A DNA stretch of 64,000 nt, from contig CAKMRJ010004445.1 of the NCBI GenBank assembly GCA_928212115.1, positions 75,171,070 to 75,235,069 of the forward strand. The letters are read 5' to 3'. The notes under the pieces are model-generated. The model did no database searches and was not told the origin of the DNA. It saw only the letters and a list, made by a program, of their open reading frames with translations. The translations under genes were made by a program, and so were the position numbers. The DNA comes from Lactuca virosa. Taxonomy: Eukaryota; Streptophyta; Magnoliopsida; Asterales; Asteraceae. The stretch's first letter is position 1. Every line of letters begins with the position of its first letter. This document shows positions 34,264-46,507 of this stretch, in pieces.

Positions 34264-34360
<97 letters not shown>

Positions 34361-35343
34361 CATACATACTTGGTGCTTGCGATTTTAAGAGGTTGGCAAG
34401 AGACTAAGAAGGTTAGAATACGATTCTGGAGGAGAAAAAAGGTAGAGAAATCAAGCATTAACATCCAAGGAAGAAGAAGGAGTTGAAGATCACAACTTAA
34501 TCTTTTAATTTGGTACAATTGATTATGTTTTTATTTATCAAGTTTGAGTGTTTGATTTCATCCATGAGTAGCTGAATCTAGCTACTATTGTTTAGCTAGA
34601 TGAAACTTCAACTCATGGTTTAGTTATTTACTTATGGATTTTGCTAGTTGGTTAATTGCTTGTGTTTGATTGTTAATACCTAACATGCTAATATTTGATA
34701 CTTAAATTGCTTGAAATTCATGTTCTGTGTAGCTTAGTGAATATTAAATTTCATGAACTTGAAACCTAGTAATTTAGTGGCCATTAGATTACTAGAGCTA
34801 GGATCGAACCAATCTTAGATTGGTAATTAAAGTTATTAAATTTGGCTATGCTGGAGAACATATATTGTGATTATAATTACGTTTGTTTGATCAATCTTAC
34901 ATGGTACCATTCATACTTCATAATTGATTTTGTGTTGAATTATGTGTGACCATGCATAGTTCTATATGAATTAGTTAAATATTAGTAAATTTGGACTTAA
35001 ATTGCTAATAATAAGATATTGGTAACCAACGTGAATTATCCATAATTAGTAGCTAACCATTAAGGAGAAGTGGATTCAAACTGAACAGGAGTGTTTTTAG
35101 TCACTGCTTGAATTTGATAATTAGGAGAGTAAGTTTGCCTGAACTTGTAAAATCAAATAAAAATCAAATTACTTTTGTTTGTTTTAGGTTAATTTTTAGT
35201 AGATAAATTAGTTAGCTTAATCCGTTCCCTAAGATCGATACCCGACTGTTTGTGCTATACTATTTGCGAAAAGGTACACTGTCTTTAGTCGAATAACTAG
35301 TTAGATAGTAGGTAAAATTAGGTGTAGTAATAATTAGACATCA
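33903..35343 (+). repeat. Athila-like 5' LTR
   Basis: 1441 bp. Four CACGACGTG-type palindromes lie at 34119-34248, upstream of a ~90-bp TA run (34267-34356). That run occupies the place of the short TATA box seen in the 3' LTR. Confidence 0.92.
34267..34356. repeat. (TA)n microsatellite at LTR TATA position
   Basis: About 45 TA units. The 3' LTR has only ACATATATCC here (42728-42737). The run keeps a spurious Ile-Tyr frame open. Confidence 0.95.
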
Positions 35344-35350
35344 AGTTTTT

Positions 35351-35370
35351 TGGCGCCTTTGCCGGGGAAC
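35351..35370 (+). other. Primer binding site, tRNA-Asp type
   Basis: TGGCGCCTTTGCCGGGGAAC, eight bases after the LTR. This is the Athila/Tat type of primer site and differs from the initiator-Met site of the other elements here. Confidence 0.85.
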
Positions 35371-35687
35371 GACTATTTAGTTTAAAATTTATTTGCTTTA
35401 GATTAATAGATCATTTTGTCAGGTAAAACCTGCAAAAATTTAAATTCTAGCATTAGATTTTTGTTTAGAATTGAAGTCACGACGTGGGCCTTAAGCTCAC
35501 GACGTGAATTCGGTTATTACACGTTTGTTTTACGTTTTACGTTTTTATTTGTTTTTCGTTTCTGTTTACATTTTTGCGACAACAGGACGTGGTAGCCCTT
35601 GCCACGTTTTGGTAAACAATCATTAGGCATTTTAAGTAGTTTTTGTTCGTTTTTACGTTTTTATTTTTGTTTTTATTGCAGTAGTAC

Positions 35688-37543
35688 ATGACCCAAGGAT
35701 ACAACACACCTTTGATACCACCACTTGAAGATCCAGAGTCAGCCCTTCACAAAAAGACGGATAAAAACGTGGGAGAAACCAACCCACCAAAGAAGTCACC
35801 TTTCAAGGACCTTAAATCAGTTTTCGGAAAGAAGAAGGGGAAGAACGTGGGTGAATCAAGCAATTCCTCGAAGAACGAAAGCAAATTAGAATGCTTTGAG
35901 AAAAATCTGAATCTGCATGAATCCGATTCTGAAACAAAAACCGACAAAGAAGAAAGCGAAAACGAAGACCAGCCAAAAATCGAGATGGCAAACATTGCAG
36001 ATATGTCTATGGAGGCATATAAAAAGAGAAACTGAGAGGACATCGGTCCCGGTTTAGTGCAACCCGCATTTCCAGATGCAGCAACATTCTAGCTGAAGGG
36101 ACACATTCTGTCCGCACTTAAGGAAGTCCCATTTTCCGGGAGAGATCATGAGGATGCTTACAAACACCTTGACGAAGTCAATGACATTGATGATTAATTT
36201 AACATCCTAAATGTTCCATGTACTACAGTTTTACTTAGAATTCTACCAGTCACCTTCAAGGGAGCTGCAAAAGATTGGTTGAAAGCACTTCCACCCAGTG
36301 CAATTACTACTTGGGCGCAGATGTGTGAGCAATTTCTAGAACACTTTTGCCCACCTTACAAAGTTGCTAAACTCAAGAAAGCAATAGCAAATTTCGAGTA
36401 ACAACCGGGGGAGTCACTCTACGAGGCATGGGAGCGATACAAGGGATTGATAAGAAATTGTCCCCAAAATGATTTGAATGAGAAACAAGAAGTATCGATC
36501 TTTTATGATGGGGTTAATGTCATAACAAGGCAACTCCTTGATTCTCAAGGATCGTTAACTAAGAAAAATCTAGCCGAAATCAAGGAATTAATTGAAGAGT
36601 TTTCCAAGCATTTGCGTGAATATCACAATCCCAGACATGATGGAGCAAAAGGAATTGGGGGTGGCACTTCTGAAGATATGGCTGCTGTTCTAGCTATGCT
36701 AAACACTATGGACCGGAGGATGACAAATTTGGACCAATCCATACATGCTCTTAGAGTTGGTTGTGAAAGATGCAATGGTCCCCATCTAACCAAAGGCTGA
36801 CACTTGGATGAGAACGGTAATAAAAAGGCTCAAGTTTGTTACTCAAGCAGGGACAAATATGATGCAGATTGGAGGAAGCCAAAAAAAGAGTGGTTTCCAT
36901 ATGATGAATATAAGAAGCAAACATAACAAAAGTATAGGCAACTTGACCGAGGCCTTTATCAAAAAGAGCAACCACCTTAAAAGAAGGTCGATTTGGAGTC
37001 CATGCTCACAAGATTCATGGAGGCTTCGGAGAAAAGACATAATGATACTGATGTGGTGATAAGAGACCATCAAATTCTCATAAGAGACCAGCAAGCTTTG
37101 CTAAGAATTCATCAAGCATCAATCTCTAACATCAAAGTTCAACTTGGACAATTAACCACTTTGGTTAATGGGAGACTTTCTCCAAAAATTCCCAACAAAA
37201 GCCTCAACCGCATGTAATGGTGATTGAAACTGAAGAAGATACCATCTCTGAGTTCTTAGAAGCTCTAGAAGTCGAGCCACATCAACCCGAACCAAGGCCA
37301 AAGAAGTTAAAAGTCGAGGAAAATAAGATTGCTGAAACACCACGACCACGACGTGGAGATTCAACTTCCAGGACGTGGATACAGTCTGATCAGAAAATTT
37401 TTGATGATACACAAGCTTATCGTCCTCCTTTACCATTTTCATCTCGGGTAAGACTTCATCCATTGGAGCAGGAACATTTGAAATTCATGAAGAAAGTAAA
37501 GGGTATTCCAATAAATACTCCTTTCATTGAATCATTGTCCTAA
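35688..37543 (+). pseudogene. Athila-like gag
   Basis: Gag (nucleocapsid precursor) in pieces. A charged, Lys/Glu-rich N-terminus lies at 35688-36035. The retrotransposon Gag domain is at about 36050-36440 (FKGAAKDWLKALPPSAITTW, W..F...F.P) with two stops, and continues at 36447-36800 (PQNDLNEKQEVSIFYDGV). More frames follow to 37543. The zinc-knuckle cysteines are largely lost (one CERC-like stretch near 36765). A CCACGACGTGG palindrome lies inside the frame at 37346. Not translatable as one protein. Confidence 0.85.
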
Positions 37544-38529
37544 GTTCCTGAATATGCAAAGTTTTTACAAGACTTACTCGATACCCGACAACAATTGGAG
37601 AAGAATACCAAGGTGGTCCTTAGTGAGCAGAATTCAAAAGTGATAATGGGTGAGCTACCAAAGAAAATGGGAGATCCTGGACACCTCACTCTTCCGTGTG
37701 AATTTGGAAATAACATGAAGACTTATGCTTTAACCGATTCGGAGGCAAGCATAAATTTAACGCCTTACTCGTTCTATCAAAAGCTTAATCTTCCGGATTT
37801 GAAGGCTACAAGAATGACGATTCACATGGCTAATCGTTCAGTGACTCATCCTCGAGGCATAGTGGAGGATATATTGGTAAAAACTGGGAAATTGTTTTTC
37901 CAATTGATTTTGTTGTATTAGATATGAAGGAAGATACCAATGTACCAATAATTCTTGGTCGCCCTTTACTTAATACTGCTAGAGCCTTGGTTGATATTCG
38001 TGAATCTAAACTTACTTTGAGAGTTGGAGATGAAGAATTCCCCTTTAGAGTGGAAGATGATTTTCAAAATAATGATGCTCAAAGTGAAGTCTTCAACATT
38101 GATGAAGAAAATGAACTTGAGGAATTAGTAAAGCTTATGGAAGAACAGATTCAACAAGTGAAATGTACAAAGCCGAGAGCATCCATTCCAACAGTCCTTG
38201 AAGTAATTGCTTATAAAACTCTGACATATTGGGTGAGTAAGGAGAGTGAAAAAGACTTAGTATCAAGTGATGAGGACGAGGTTACTTCCGAAGAAAAGAG
38301 ACTAACTTTGGACAAGAAGATGGTACCCGTGGAGCTAAGGAATGAAGAAAAAGCAGGAAATAAACTTGTGGTAAATAAAGGGGTAAAAAGAAAGCTTGAA
38401 GAAGGGGATGCTAAGGGTAAACAGGAGAAATCTAAAAAAGCTTATCTTCGTTGCATTCAAGCTTACAAGAAAAAATGGAAGGAGCAGAAGGTGCAGTTGG
38501 TGATGATTGCTCCTACAAATCCAACGTGA
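37544..38529 (+). pseudogene. Athila-like protease with charged C-terminal extension
   Basis: Retroviral-type aspartic protease. The 37595-37921 frame has ALTDSEASINLTPYSFY, the active-site stretch with DSE where DLG or DSG is expected. A one-base shift near 37900 leads into 37924-38529 with VPIILGRPLLNTARALVDI, the conserved flap-side motif. After the protease comes a Glu/Lys-rich tail of about 110 residues, and then the frame ends where RT would normally begin. The changed catalytic triplet and the shift mean no active enzyme. Confidence 0.85.
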
Positions 38530-39297
38530 GGCGGCACGGAGTTCGGTTCATGACTCCAACAAAAAGAAGCACTTCTCGGGAGGCAACCCGAGCTCGGTTT
38601 GCGATTTTCTTTTCGTTCTTGCATTTTTTTTAATTTTTGCATTTTTTATTGAATTTTAGGATGTAAAATTTTTTAATCATCAAGTCACCTTAATTATTTT
38701 ACAAAATGGTAAAAATCAAGTGTGGGGTTCGTAAATATTGAGTGGTAATTTTTATTGAGGTTTTTAAGGAAAAATGGACTTTTGGCATTTTAACTTCGAC
38801 AACATGTCGTGGCCCAAAAGCCACATCGTGTTCAATTGATTTGGCCCGATGATGCTTTGACCAACCCTTACCACTCATACGCACGGACAAAGAAGATAGC
38901 AGCCCTACTCCCGATTTTTTGCACTTTTCTTCCAAAATTTCTTGTTTAAGTGTTTCCTATCTACATTTGGTAAGTTTTATGTTCCATGTTCTTGTTAATT
39001 TCTTCCATTTTATGCATTACAAGTCTAGGGTTGTTCTTGGAGTTGAAATACCCAAAATTGAGTCAATTTGTTGATAATTTTCGAATGCATGTATGATATA
39101 AGGCCTTATATTTACAGAATAGACAAACCCCAAGTGAAAGTTTCAGTTCATTTGACACCTACATGGACCGATCTGGAATCACGTCACGAACCGAGTCCAC
39201 GACGTGGAATCTGGGCGACCAGAATTCTGTTTTGGATTTACAGTTTAATTACTTGGTGTTTGTTTGTTTCGTTTGCTATTCGTTATTTTCAGGAATA

Positions 39298-40606
39298 ATG
39301 GGTCCTCAAAGAGCAGTTCCACAAGAGCAAGATCCCATTGATGTGTCAAGTATTCATCTGCTTTATCGTTTCCCTCAAAACATCTCTCAAGCAATGCTAA
39401 ATAATTATATGATCCGTTTGGGGTGGTTGTACAACCGGGAGTTCGCAATTGCTCCTATTATAGATTGGGCATGGCTATGTGGGGTAGGAGTGGTTGCAGA
39501 GTTAGAAAGGTATTGGTCTAAATTATTTGTGGGAGATGGATTTTCATTTCCTTACAACGGATGGAGGAACCTTTTCTCTATCCAAGAACCAGTTTATCGG
39601 GAGCTATCAGTGGAGTTCTTTGCTACCGTGAACTTTGAAGACAAAACTACTGATCCTAACTACAATCGGGCTCTTGCGTTTAGGTTGGGAGGTGTGTACG
39701 GTGAGTGTAGTCTTAGGGAGTTTGCATGGCGAATGGGTCTTTATACCGAAGAAGAGACACAGTCACCTCAGTTTGTGTTATTTTTACAAGACTGTGTTCG
39801 TGACTTCACCTTGGGAGTTATAGATGTCCAGTTTTGGAGGAGCATTGTGAATCATGAGTACAATTCTCACAATGCTTCAGAAGAAAAAATCCGGTCTCCC
39901 ATTTACCGGTTTTTGCATCGTCTTGTCACTTTCTCAATCAACCATAAACATCACGGGATAAGGTGCCTATTCAGAATTTGTTTTATCTTTGGAGCATCAT
40001 TACACCCGGGGCTTTTTGTGACCTTCCTTATATGCTTGCGCGATTCTTGAGAAGGAAGGCAGCTAGTTCAAGGCCTGGTAGTCCTATTACGGGTGGACAT
40101 CTGGTCACCCGACTTGCCCGGTCCTATGGTATTTTGAGTCCTAATTTTATTAGGAACCTTACGCGATTCAAGGACAATGATTTGATGGTCCAAGTTTTTA
40201 GTGTTATGAGGGTGGTGGTAAACACATATGGAGGATTTGTGATACCCCCAGAGGATGTTGAACAACACGTTGGGCAACAAGAAGATCAGCCGCATCCAAG
40301 GGAAGGCAGAATGTTAGAGCCCGCGGAGAGATTAGCCAACCGCAACAACCACCTCAACAATTTGAGGATGGGGTACCAACCACTCATTCCAAAGTCGGGT
40401 ATGTGGGTGTTTATTTGGACAACCTCCGTGGAGGTGTCAACTACCACAACCAAGCGATTGATGTCTTATTTACACATTTGAATGTGGAACGACCTCCTAC
40501 GATGCCACCTCAATATCCGTACATTCCGACTTGGGAGGAGTTATGGACAAGACAAGGGGACAGAGAAGGAACAAGTGGAGCCCAAGGAGACGAGGATGAT
40601 TATTAG
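39298..40606 (+). pseudogene. Athila ORF-1-like protein, three frames
   Basis: Starts MGPQRAVPQEQDPID and reads on as 39298-40050, 39963-40481 and 40403-40606 in three successive frames, so two shifts are needed. Segments such as EPVYRELSVEFFATV, LAFRLGG...CSLREFAWRMGLYTEEE and GGHLVTRLARSYGIL are typical of the plant Athila ORF-1 family (plant-specific, function unknown; in some elements it occupies the env-like position downstream of pol). The ending is acidic (EDDY). It is the best-preserved coding region of this element, although not intact. Confidence 0.75.
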
Positions 40607-42362
40607 TTTTATCTTTTAGTTTTTTTTTATTTATTTGGTTTTTAAGTTTGGTTTGTTTTTACTTTGATTTGAACTTGTAACAAAATATTGGATGATTATT
40701 TTCTTCTCTCCACTTTTATTTGCTTTGTTGCAGATTTTGTGTATTCCCATGAGTGGGATGATGAGAGATGAGAGATAGGAGCGTTCAAGAGAAGCTGTAT
40801 CATTTAGAGTTAAGATTTGAGACCCACTATCTTTAATAAGTGTGGGGTTGCTTTCCTAAGTCAATTAAGAGATAGAGAGAGTAAAAAGAAGTCATAGAAT
40901 TTTGCAAAAGTCAAAAAGCGTTCATATGTTTAGTTACAATTGGTTTTGCATCGAAGAATTTACATACAATAACATTCTGTGACGCTCAGTTTACACGACG
41001 TGGACTATAACTCCACATCGTGACCTTGGAACCCATCGTGATTTCAGACATAAGTTTCAATCGATGCCATGACGTGGTCATGACCGCCACGATGTGATCT
41101 GGGTAATTGCGATATATTCTCTCTCAACCATGCAATGTGGCGTATGCTTTCCCACATTGATGAAATATGCTATGAAGATTTTATCCACTACATTTGTTGA
41201 AGATTCAAGTCTTGGATTCACATTTTTTGTCGGCGCATTCACATATCTCATTTGTTGAAAATCCAAGTTCTATAATTGAAGATGTCCATATTCAAGATGT
41301 TCGAAATTTTCCACACACGTGAAGAAATCGATCTCGCCGCTACTATCCCAGGGGAGTCTGTTCCCTTTTCTCATTTTTCTTGTTTTTAATTTATTTTATG
41401 CATACAATGAGGGCATTGTATGTAATAAGTGTGGGGTAGGGGGTCGAAAAAGTAAATTGCTAGAAAGTTTTAAAATTTAAAATTTAAAATTTTGAAAAAT
41501 TAGAAATAGATTTGAAATAATAATCTAAAAACTGAATCTAGTATTTTGTTTAAACTTAAGTTGCTAGTGTTATATGGGATGATCCAATGCGAGCTCAAAT
41601 GTTTAATAGAGTCGATATATGTTATAGTATATTTGTTGCTTCCCATTCCTAGTGAAAAGCCATGCGATATGAAAGGTAATCTGGTAGTTTATATGGCATA
41701 ATATGTTTTGCAACCTAAACCTGAAATCTATCCAGGAGAGCTTATGTAGTCATTGCTCTTAGACTAATACCTCTAACCAATAAAGGTTGAAGTTAAGCTC
41801 CCTTGCTTAAGCATGCAGGATTTGAGCGGAAAAAGTGAAATATTATAAAAAAGAGAGAGAGAAATTGCCAAAAAGTTGTAAGAATTTTGGAGCTATCAAG
41901 TATGTATATCAAAAGATCAAAAATTCTGAAGAAAATCAAAAAGTTGAAGATATCAAAAATCAAACAAAAAGGTGTGAATTCAAAGAAATCAAAGAGAAAT
42001 TATCAAAGAAGTGAAGAATTCCAAAGAGCTCCATTGTGGTATCTAAAGTTGTAATTTCTAGATTATGTATGCTTCGGTAGCTTAACAAAAATAACATGAG
42101 GTTAAGAAAGATATTTGAGGATTGATTCGGAGGGATGCAGAAATGAGTGTCGTATAAGCTAAGGGGTGAAAGTTCATAAGGTTTGTGAGTATTTAGGTTT
42201 GGGAAGTTATTAGGAGATTTAGACACAAATATTCGCATTGCGGTCAAGGTATAATGGCTGAGTTCAAAGTGGATTGATTCATGTGATATTGGTGATGAGA
42301 GTTTAACTTTAAAATTAATTTAGTTTTGATTGAGGACAAGCAAAAGATAAGTGTGGGGTATT
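40607..42362 (+). other. Athila-like 3' non-coding region
   Basis: No gene. It holds palindromes of the CCACGACGTGG family (40993, 41012, 41068, 41087) and three AGTGTGGGGT tracts (40839, 41428, 42350). The last is the purine-type tract just before the 3' LTR. Confidence 0.7.
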
Positions 42363-43714
42363 TGATATTGCCAAATTTATACACATTTAGGCAATTTTTT
42401 AATACATTTTGATTAATATTTTGGTTATTTGCAAAGATAAGTGGTACTTATAAGATTGAATTATGTTTTGTAGCCAAAAGGAGCAATCTTGAAGAATAAG
42501 GACCAAAAGTGACAAGTGGCAGAATTTTGGAGGATTGAAGAATTAAAGAAAAGAAAATCCCAGCGAAAAGCTAAATCCACGTCGCGTACTTCACTTACAC
42601 AACGTGGAGATGGTGATTCTAGAAGATGACTACACGAGAAGTCAAAGTCCTTGTCCGATAAGGATTCATCCAAATTCACGACGTGGAGTCCTAATCCACG
42701 ACGTGGAGTGCAAAAATCAGAAATATTACATATATCCTTGGTGCTTTCGATTTTAAGAGGTTGGCAAGAGACTAAGAAGGTTAGAATACGATTCTAGAGG
42801 AGAAAAAAGGCAGAGAAATCAAGCATTAACATCCAAGGAAGAAGAAGGAGTTGAAGATCACAACTTAATCTTTTAATTTGGTACAATTGACGATGTTTTT
42901 ATCTATCAAGTTTGAGTGTTTGATTTCAGCCATGAGTAGCTGAATCTAGCTACTCTTGTTTAGCTAGATGAAACTTGAACTCATGGTTTAGTTATTTAGT
43001 TATGGATTTTGCTAGTTGGTTAATTGCTTGTATTTTATTGTTAATACCTATCATGCTAATATTTGATACTTAAATTGCTTGAAATTCATGTTCTGTGTAG
43101 CTTAGTGAATATTAAATTGCATGAACTTGAAACCTAGTAATTTAGTGGCCATTAGATTACTAGAGCTAGGATCGAACCAATCTTAGATTAGTAATTAAAG
43201 TTATTATATTTGGCTGTGCTGGAGAACATATATTGTGATTATAATTATGTTTGTTTAATCAATCTTACATGCTACCATTCATACTTCATAATTGATTCTG
43301 TGTTAAATTATGTGTGACCATGCATAGTTCTACATGCATTAGTTAAATATCAGTAAATTTGGACATAAATTGCTAATAATAAGATAATTGGTAACCAACG
43401 TGAATTATCCATAATTAGTAGCTAACCATTGAGGAGAAGTGGATTCAAACTAAACAGGAGTGTTTTTAGTCATTGATTAAATTTGATAATTAGGAGAGTA
43501 AGTTTTTCTGAACTTGTAAAATCAGATAAAAACCAAATTACTTTTGCTTGTTTTAGGTTAATTTTTAGTAGATAAATTAGTTACCTTAATCTTTTCCCTG
43601 AGATCGATACTCTACTGTTTGTGTTATACTATTTGCGAAAAGGTACACTGCCTTTAGTCGAATAGCTAGTTTGATAGTAGGTAAAATTAGGTGTAGCATT
43701 ATCGACCCACATCA
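42363..43714 (+). repeat. Athila-like 3' LTR
   Basis: 1352 bp, TGAT...ATCA. It shows the unexpanded TATA region (ACATATATCC, about 42728) with palindromes at about 42577-42707 upstream, two of them decayed. It is followed by the GTAAC duplication. Confidence 0.93.
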
Positions 43715-44230
43715 GTAACATTCATAAAATTTCAAGAATATTTAAACTTTTCCAAACCAACCAAAATCATAATTGTTTACAATGTAGTTTTCAAAATATG
43801 TTTATCATCAGAGTCATTCCCAAAATTACAAAAACATAACATGAGGAGTTGGACGATCAAGACTTTGCCTTCCCACGATCATATGATGTACCTGAAACAT
43901 AACGCAAAACTGTAATCCCAACGCTTAGTGTGTTTCCCCAAAATACCACCACAACACATAAATATAGATATCACAGCAACAACATGCATACATAACCGCA
44001 CCGAGCCTTCAGCCTGTATGGACCATTCTTCAGGCCTTCGGCCTAACTGGTCCGCCTCATAGGCCTTTAGTCTATCCAGACCGCCCTGGGTCTGTTGGCC
44101 TTCTGCACACAATAGGAACGCCTCAACCCAACCATCCCTCACATATCCACATATAACATAATCACACATATCTAGCATACATAGACAGTCATACAAGTCT
44201 AACAGATCACTATGGGATATCACATCCTAT

Positions 44231-44683
44231 TAGGGGTGAAAACGAGCCAAGCTACTCACGAGCTACTCGGGATCGAATCGTTAAAAGCTCGACTCGAAAC
44301 CGATTTTAAACGAGCCCGAGCCGAGCTCGAACTTAATATTAAGCTCATTTATTAAACGAGCTCGAGCTCGAGCCTATGTCACTAAGCTCGATTAGGCTCG
44401 CGAGCCTAAACGAGCCTTTATGTAATATAATTTACTATTATTTTCATATATTAAAATATAAACATATTTGGGAAATTAGGAATTTAGGGTATTAGTAAAC
44501 GAGCTTCTTAACGAGCTCGAGACGATCTTAAGCTTATTTAGGAACGTCAAACGAAAAACAAGTCGAGCCTGAGCCCGAACCAAGCTTGTATAATTCTTTA
44601 CGAGCTCGAGCCTCGTATAACTTAAACGAGCCCGAGCCGAGCCCGACCAAGCTCGGGCTCGACTCGGCTCGTTTGCACCCCTA
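44231..44683. mobile_element. hAT-type MITE, family 1, copy a
   Basis: TAGGGGTGAAAACGAGCC ... GGCTCGTTTGCACCCCTA, 453 bp, flanked by perfect 8-bp duplications CATCCTAT (44223-44230, 44684-44691). The interior is built of GAGCTCGAGC-like words. No transposase. Confidence 0.94.
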
Positions 44684-45130
44684 CATCCTATCTACCAGGA
44701 TGTTAATCTAACAGATCACTATAACATAGCAAGCATACAACAACGAGGATAACAATCAAAAGGGCCGACTTTGTTGCCTTCGACCCGCAAGTATAGTGAG
44801 GACAACTCACCTCACACTGCTAAATTTCTACTGAAAGTCTCTGAATGCTGGATCATGAAAACTACGCACAGCCCAAGATTAGAGTAAATAGACTCTTTGC
44901 CCTAAGGCCCAAGACTTGACCCAAAAGGCCCTAACACTACATAGCCATCCAAGGCCCATAATTGGCCCAACTTTCCAAATTGGGCTTTACACCCACTTGA
45001 ACTTTATCCAAAGCCCAATCCTTCACTTGGCCCGAAATTTCATCACTCAAGTGGTCCAAAGAGGATTCAAGTATCTAGGCCCAAAAGGTAGCCCACTTGT
45101 GAAGCCTAAAACCGCAAGCCCACAGACTGA

Positions 45131-45216
45131 GTACGCGGGGCATACCCAGCTGTACGCTTAGCGTACACGCAATGAGGCTTGTACGCTGTACGTACTAGCT
45201 GGTACGCCCAACGTAC
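45131..45216. repeat. GTACGC/GCGTAC palindrome array
   Basis: Four copies in 86 bp, best TGTACGC-TTA-GCGTACA (45151-45167). The others are partly decayed (45131, 45180, 45201). The same arms occur in the Gypsy-C LTR at 59172-59188. Confidence 0.8.
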
Positions 45217-46507
45217 TCCACTGCTAAGCTTATCCTCCCATTAAGTTCTTAATACATCAAGATAAAATTCCAAAACAAATATCTAACCTTATTGAGCTGT
45301 GAAAACACGTAAAGTAGCTAACTTTACGTTCATGTGAGGCTAAACAAGGCTCTTAAGCTCAAAACGGCTTTAATACATAACTAAATGCTTGCATGAGACC
45401 CTTAACTTCATAAAGATGGCACCTTTATACATAAGGAGGCCATGGAAAACCTAGATCTGAAAGGATAAGTCTTTTGGGACGTCCTAGTTCCATCATCCAC
45501 CCCACCAAGGATAAAAACATAACAATTTGACCCCAAAAGGGATCTAAGTAACTAATAATCAATATAAGAACTTGATACCTCAAAATCCTTGCAAAATAGG
45601 TAGAGTTTATGTAACACCCATAAAAATCGTGCCAAATTTAAGCTTTTAAAACATTTCAAAACCATTAATCATTACAAAACTTGTTTTCAAAATGTATAAT
45701 ATAAGAGTATCCCAGAAACATAAACAAAAATATGAGGAGCTGTAAGATCACGCCATTGCGTTGCCGGGATCCCCTGATGTACCTGAAACAATAAACTGAT
45801 ACTGTAAGCGCGAGGCTTAGTGAGTTCCCCAAAAATACCGATACACTGCACATAACACATATACAAATAATAGCATGTATTGGGTCCACAGCTTTACAGT
45901 CTGGATTACCCCTGAGCCCACAGTGTGAGTCTGGATTGCCTTCCGGGCCCACAACTCGCATCTGGGTTGCCACTGAGCCCACAATACGAGTCTCCCTCAA
46001 CTCGTATCTGAAATGCTCCCGAGCCCACAGTACGAGTCTGGCATGCCCCACCTGGCCCTCAGCTCGTATCTGGAATGCTCACGGGTTTGTTGGTTACCGC
46101 ACGGAGCAGTATCACCTCAACCCATCCCACATAATATGTCAACATATAACACAACTAATGCGCATACAAGTAATCACATAATAATAAATGTAGTCCTACA
46201 GATCTACCTAACTGGCATAATAACTAGCATGCAACACTAACTCATACTTAACATACTACCAACTGCTAGGATATCATATCCAATAGGCCGGCCTTGGTGC
46301 CTTAGACCCCTTAGTATAGTGAGGTAACTCACCTCACAAATGTTGCACTGAAGTGATAAGCTCAACTCTTGAATCACCGACACGAACTCCACTACCTATA
46401 GTTACCATAAAACCATTTCCATAAATTTCCAAATTACCAAAATACCCCCAGAGGTCAAACTAGTCAACCCTTGGTCAAAGTCAAACTCACCATTCCATGT
46501 TGACCCG

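Larger units (their letters stand above)
33903..43714 (+). mobile_element. Athila-like Gypsy element lacking RT and integrase
   Basis: Complete ends: LTRs 33903-35343 and 42363-43714 (TGAT...ATCA), a tRNA-Asp-type primer site, a GTGTGGGG purine-type tract before the 3' LTR, and perfect 5-bp duplications GTAAC (33898-33902, 43715-43719). The interior keeps gag, protease and an Athila ORF-1-like gene, but no RT, RNase H or integrase is found between protease (to about 38520) and that gene (from 39298). The sequence after the protease (CTTCTCGGGAGGCAACCCG) is of the kind usually found after integrase in Athila elements, so pol was removed as a block. LTRs differ by several percent by eye. It must have moved with proteins supplied in trans, if the deletion predates insertion. 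Confidence 0.92.
43715..45609 (-). repeat. Gypsy LTR1, interrupted
   Basis: It begins left of the Athila insertion (TGTAAC at 33897-33902) and continues here. At 45609 it stops where the Gypsy-B LTR begins. It is collinear with that LTR (shared TTAGTGTGTTTCCCC-like and ACGTAAAGT-hairpin segments), but carries GTACGC/GCGTAC palindromes (45131-45216) where the other has ACTCG/CGAGT. A hAT-type MITE sits at 44231-44683. No coding content. Confidence 0.8.

Noticed and set aside
34003..34518. 171-codon minus frame with long Ile-Tyr repeat
   Set aside because: It is translated TA microsatellite within an LTR, with no domain.
35747..36043. 98-codon minus frame, Ser/Phe-rich
   Set aside because: It is the shadow of the charged gag N-terminus.
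44231..44683. GAGCTCGAGC-rich stretch as a CpG island or enhancer
   Set aside because: Perfect 8-bp duplications and terminal inverted repeats show it is a MITE.
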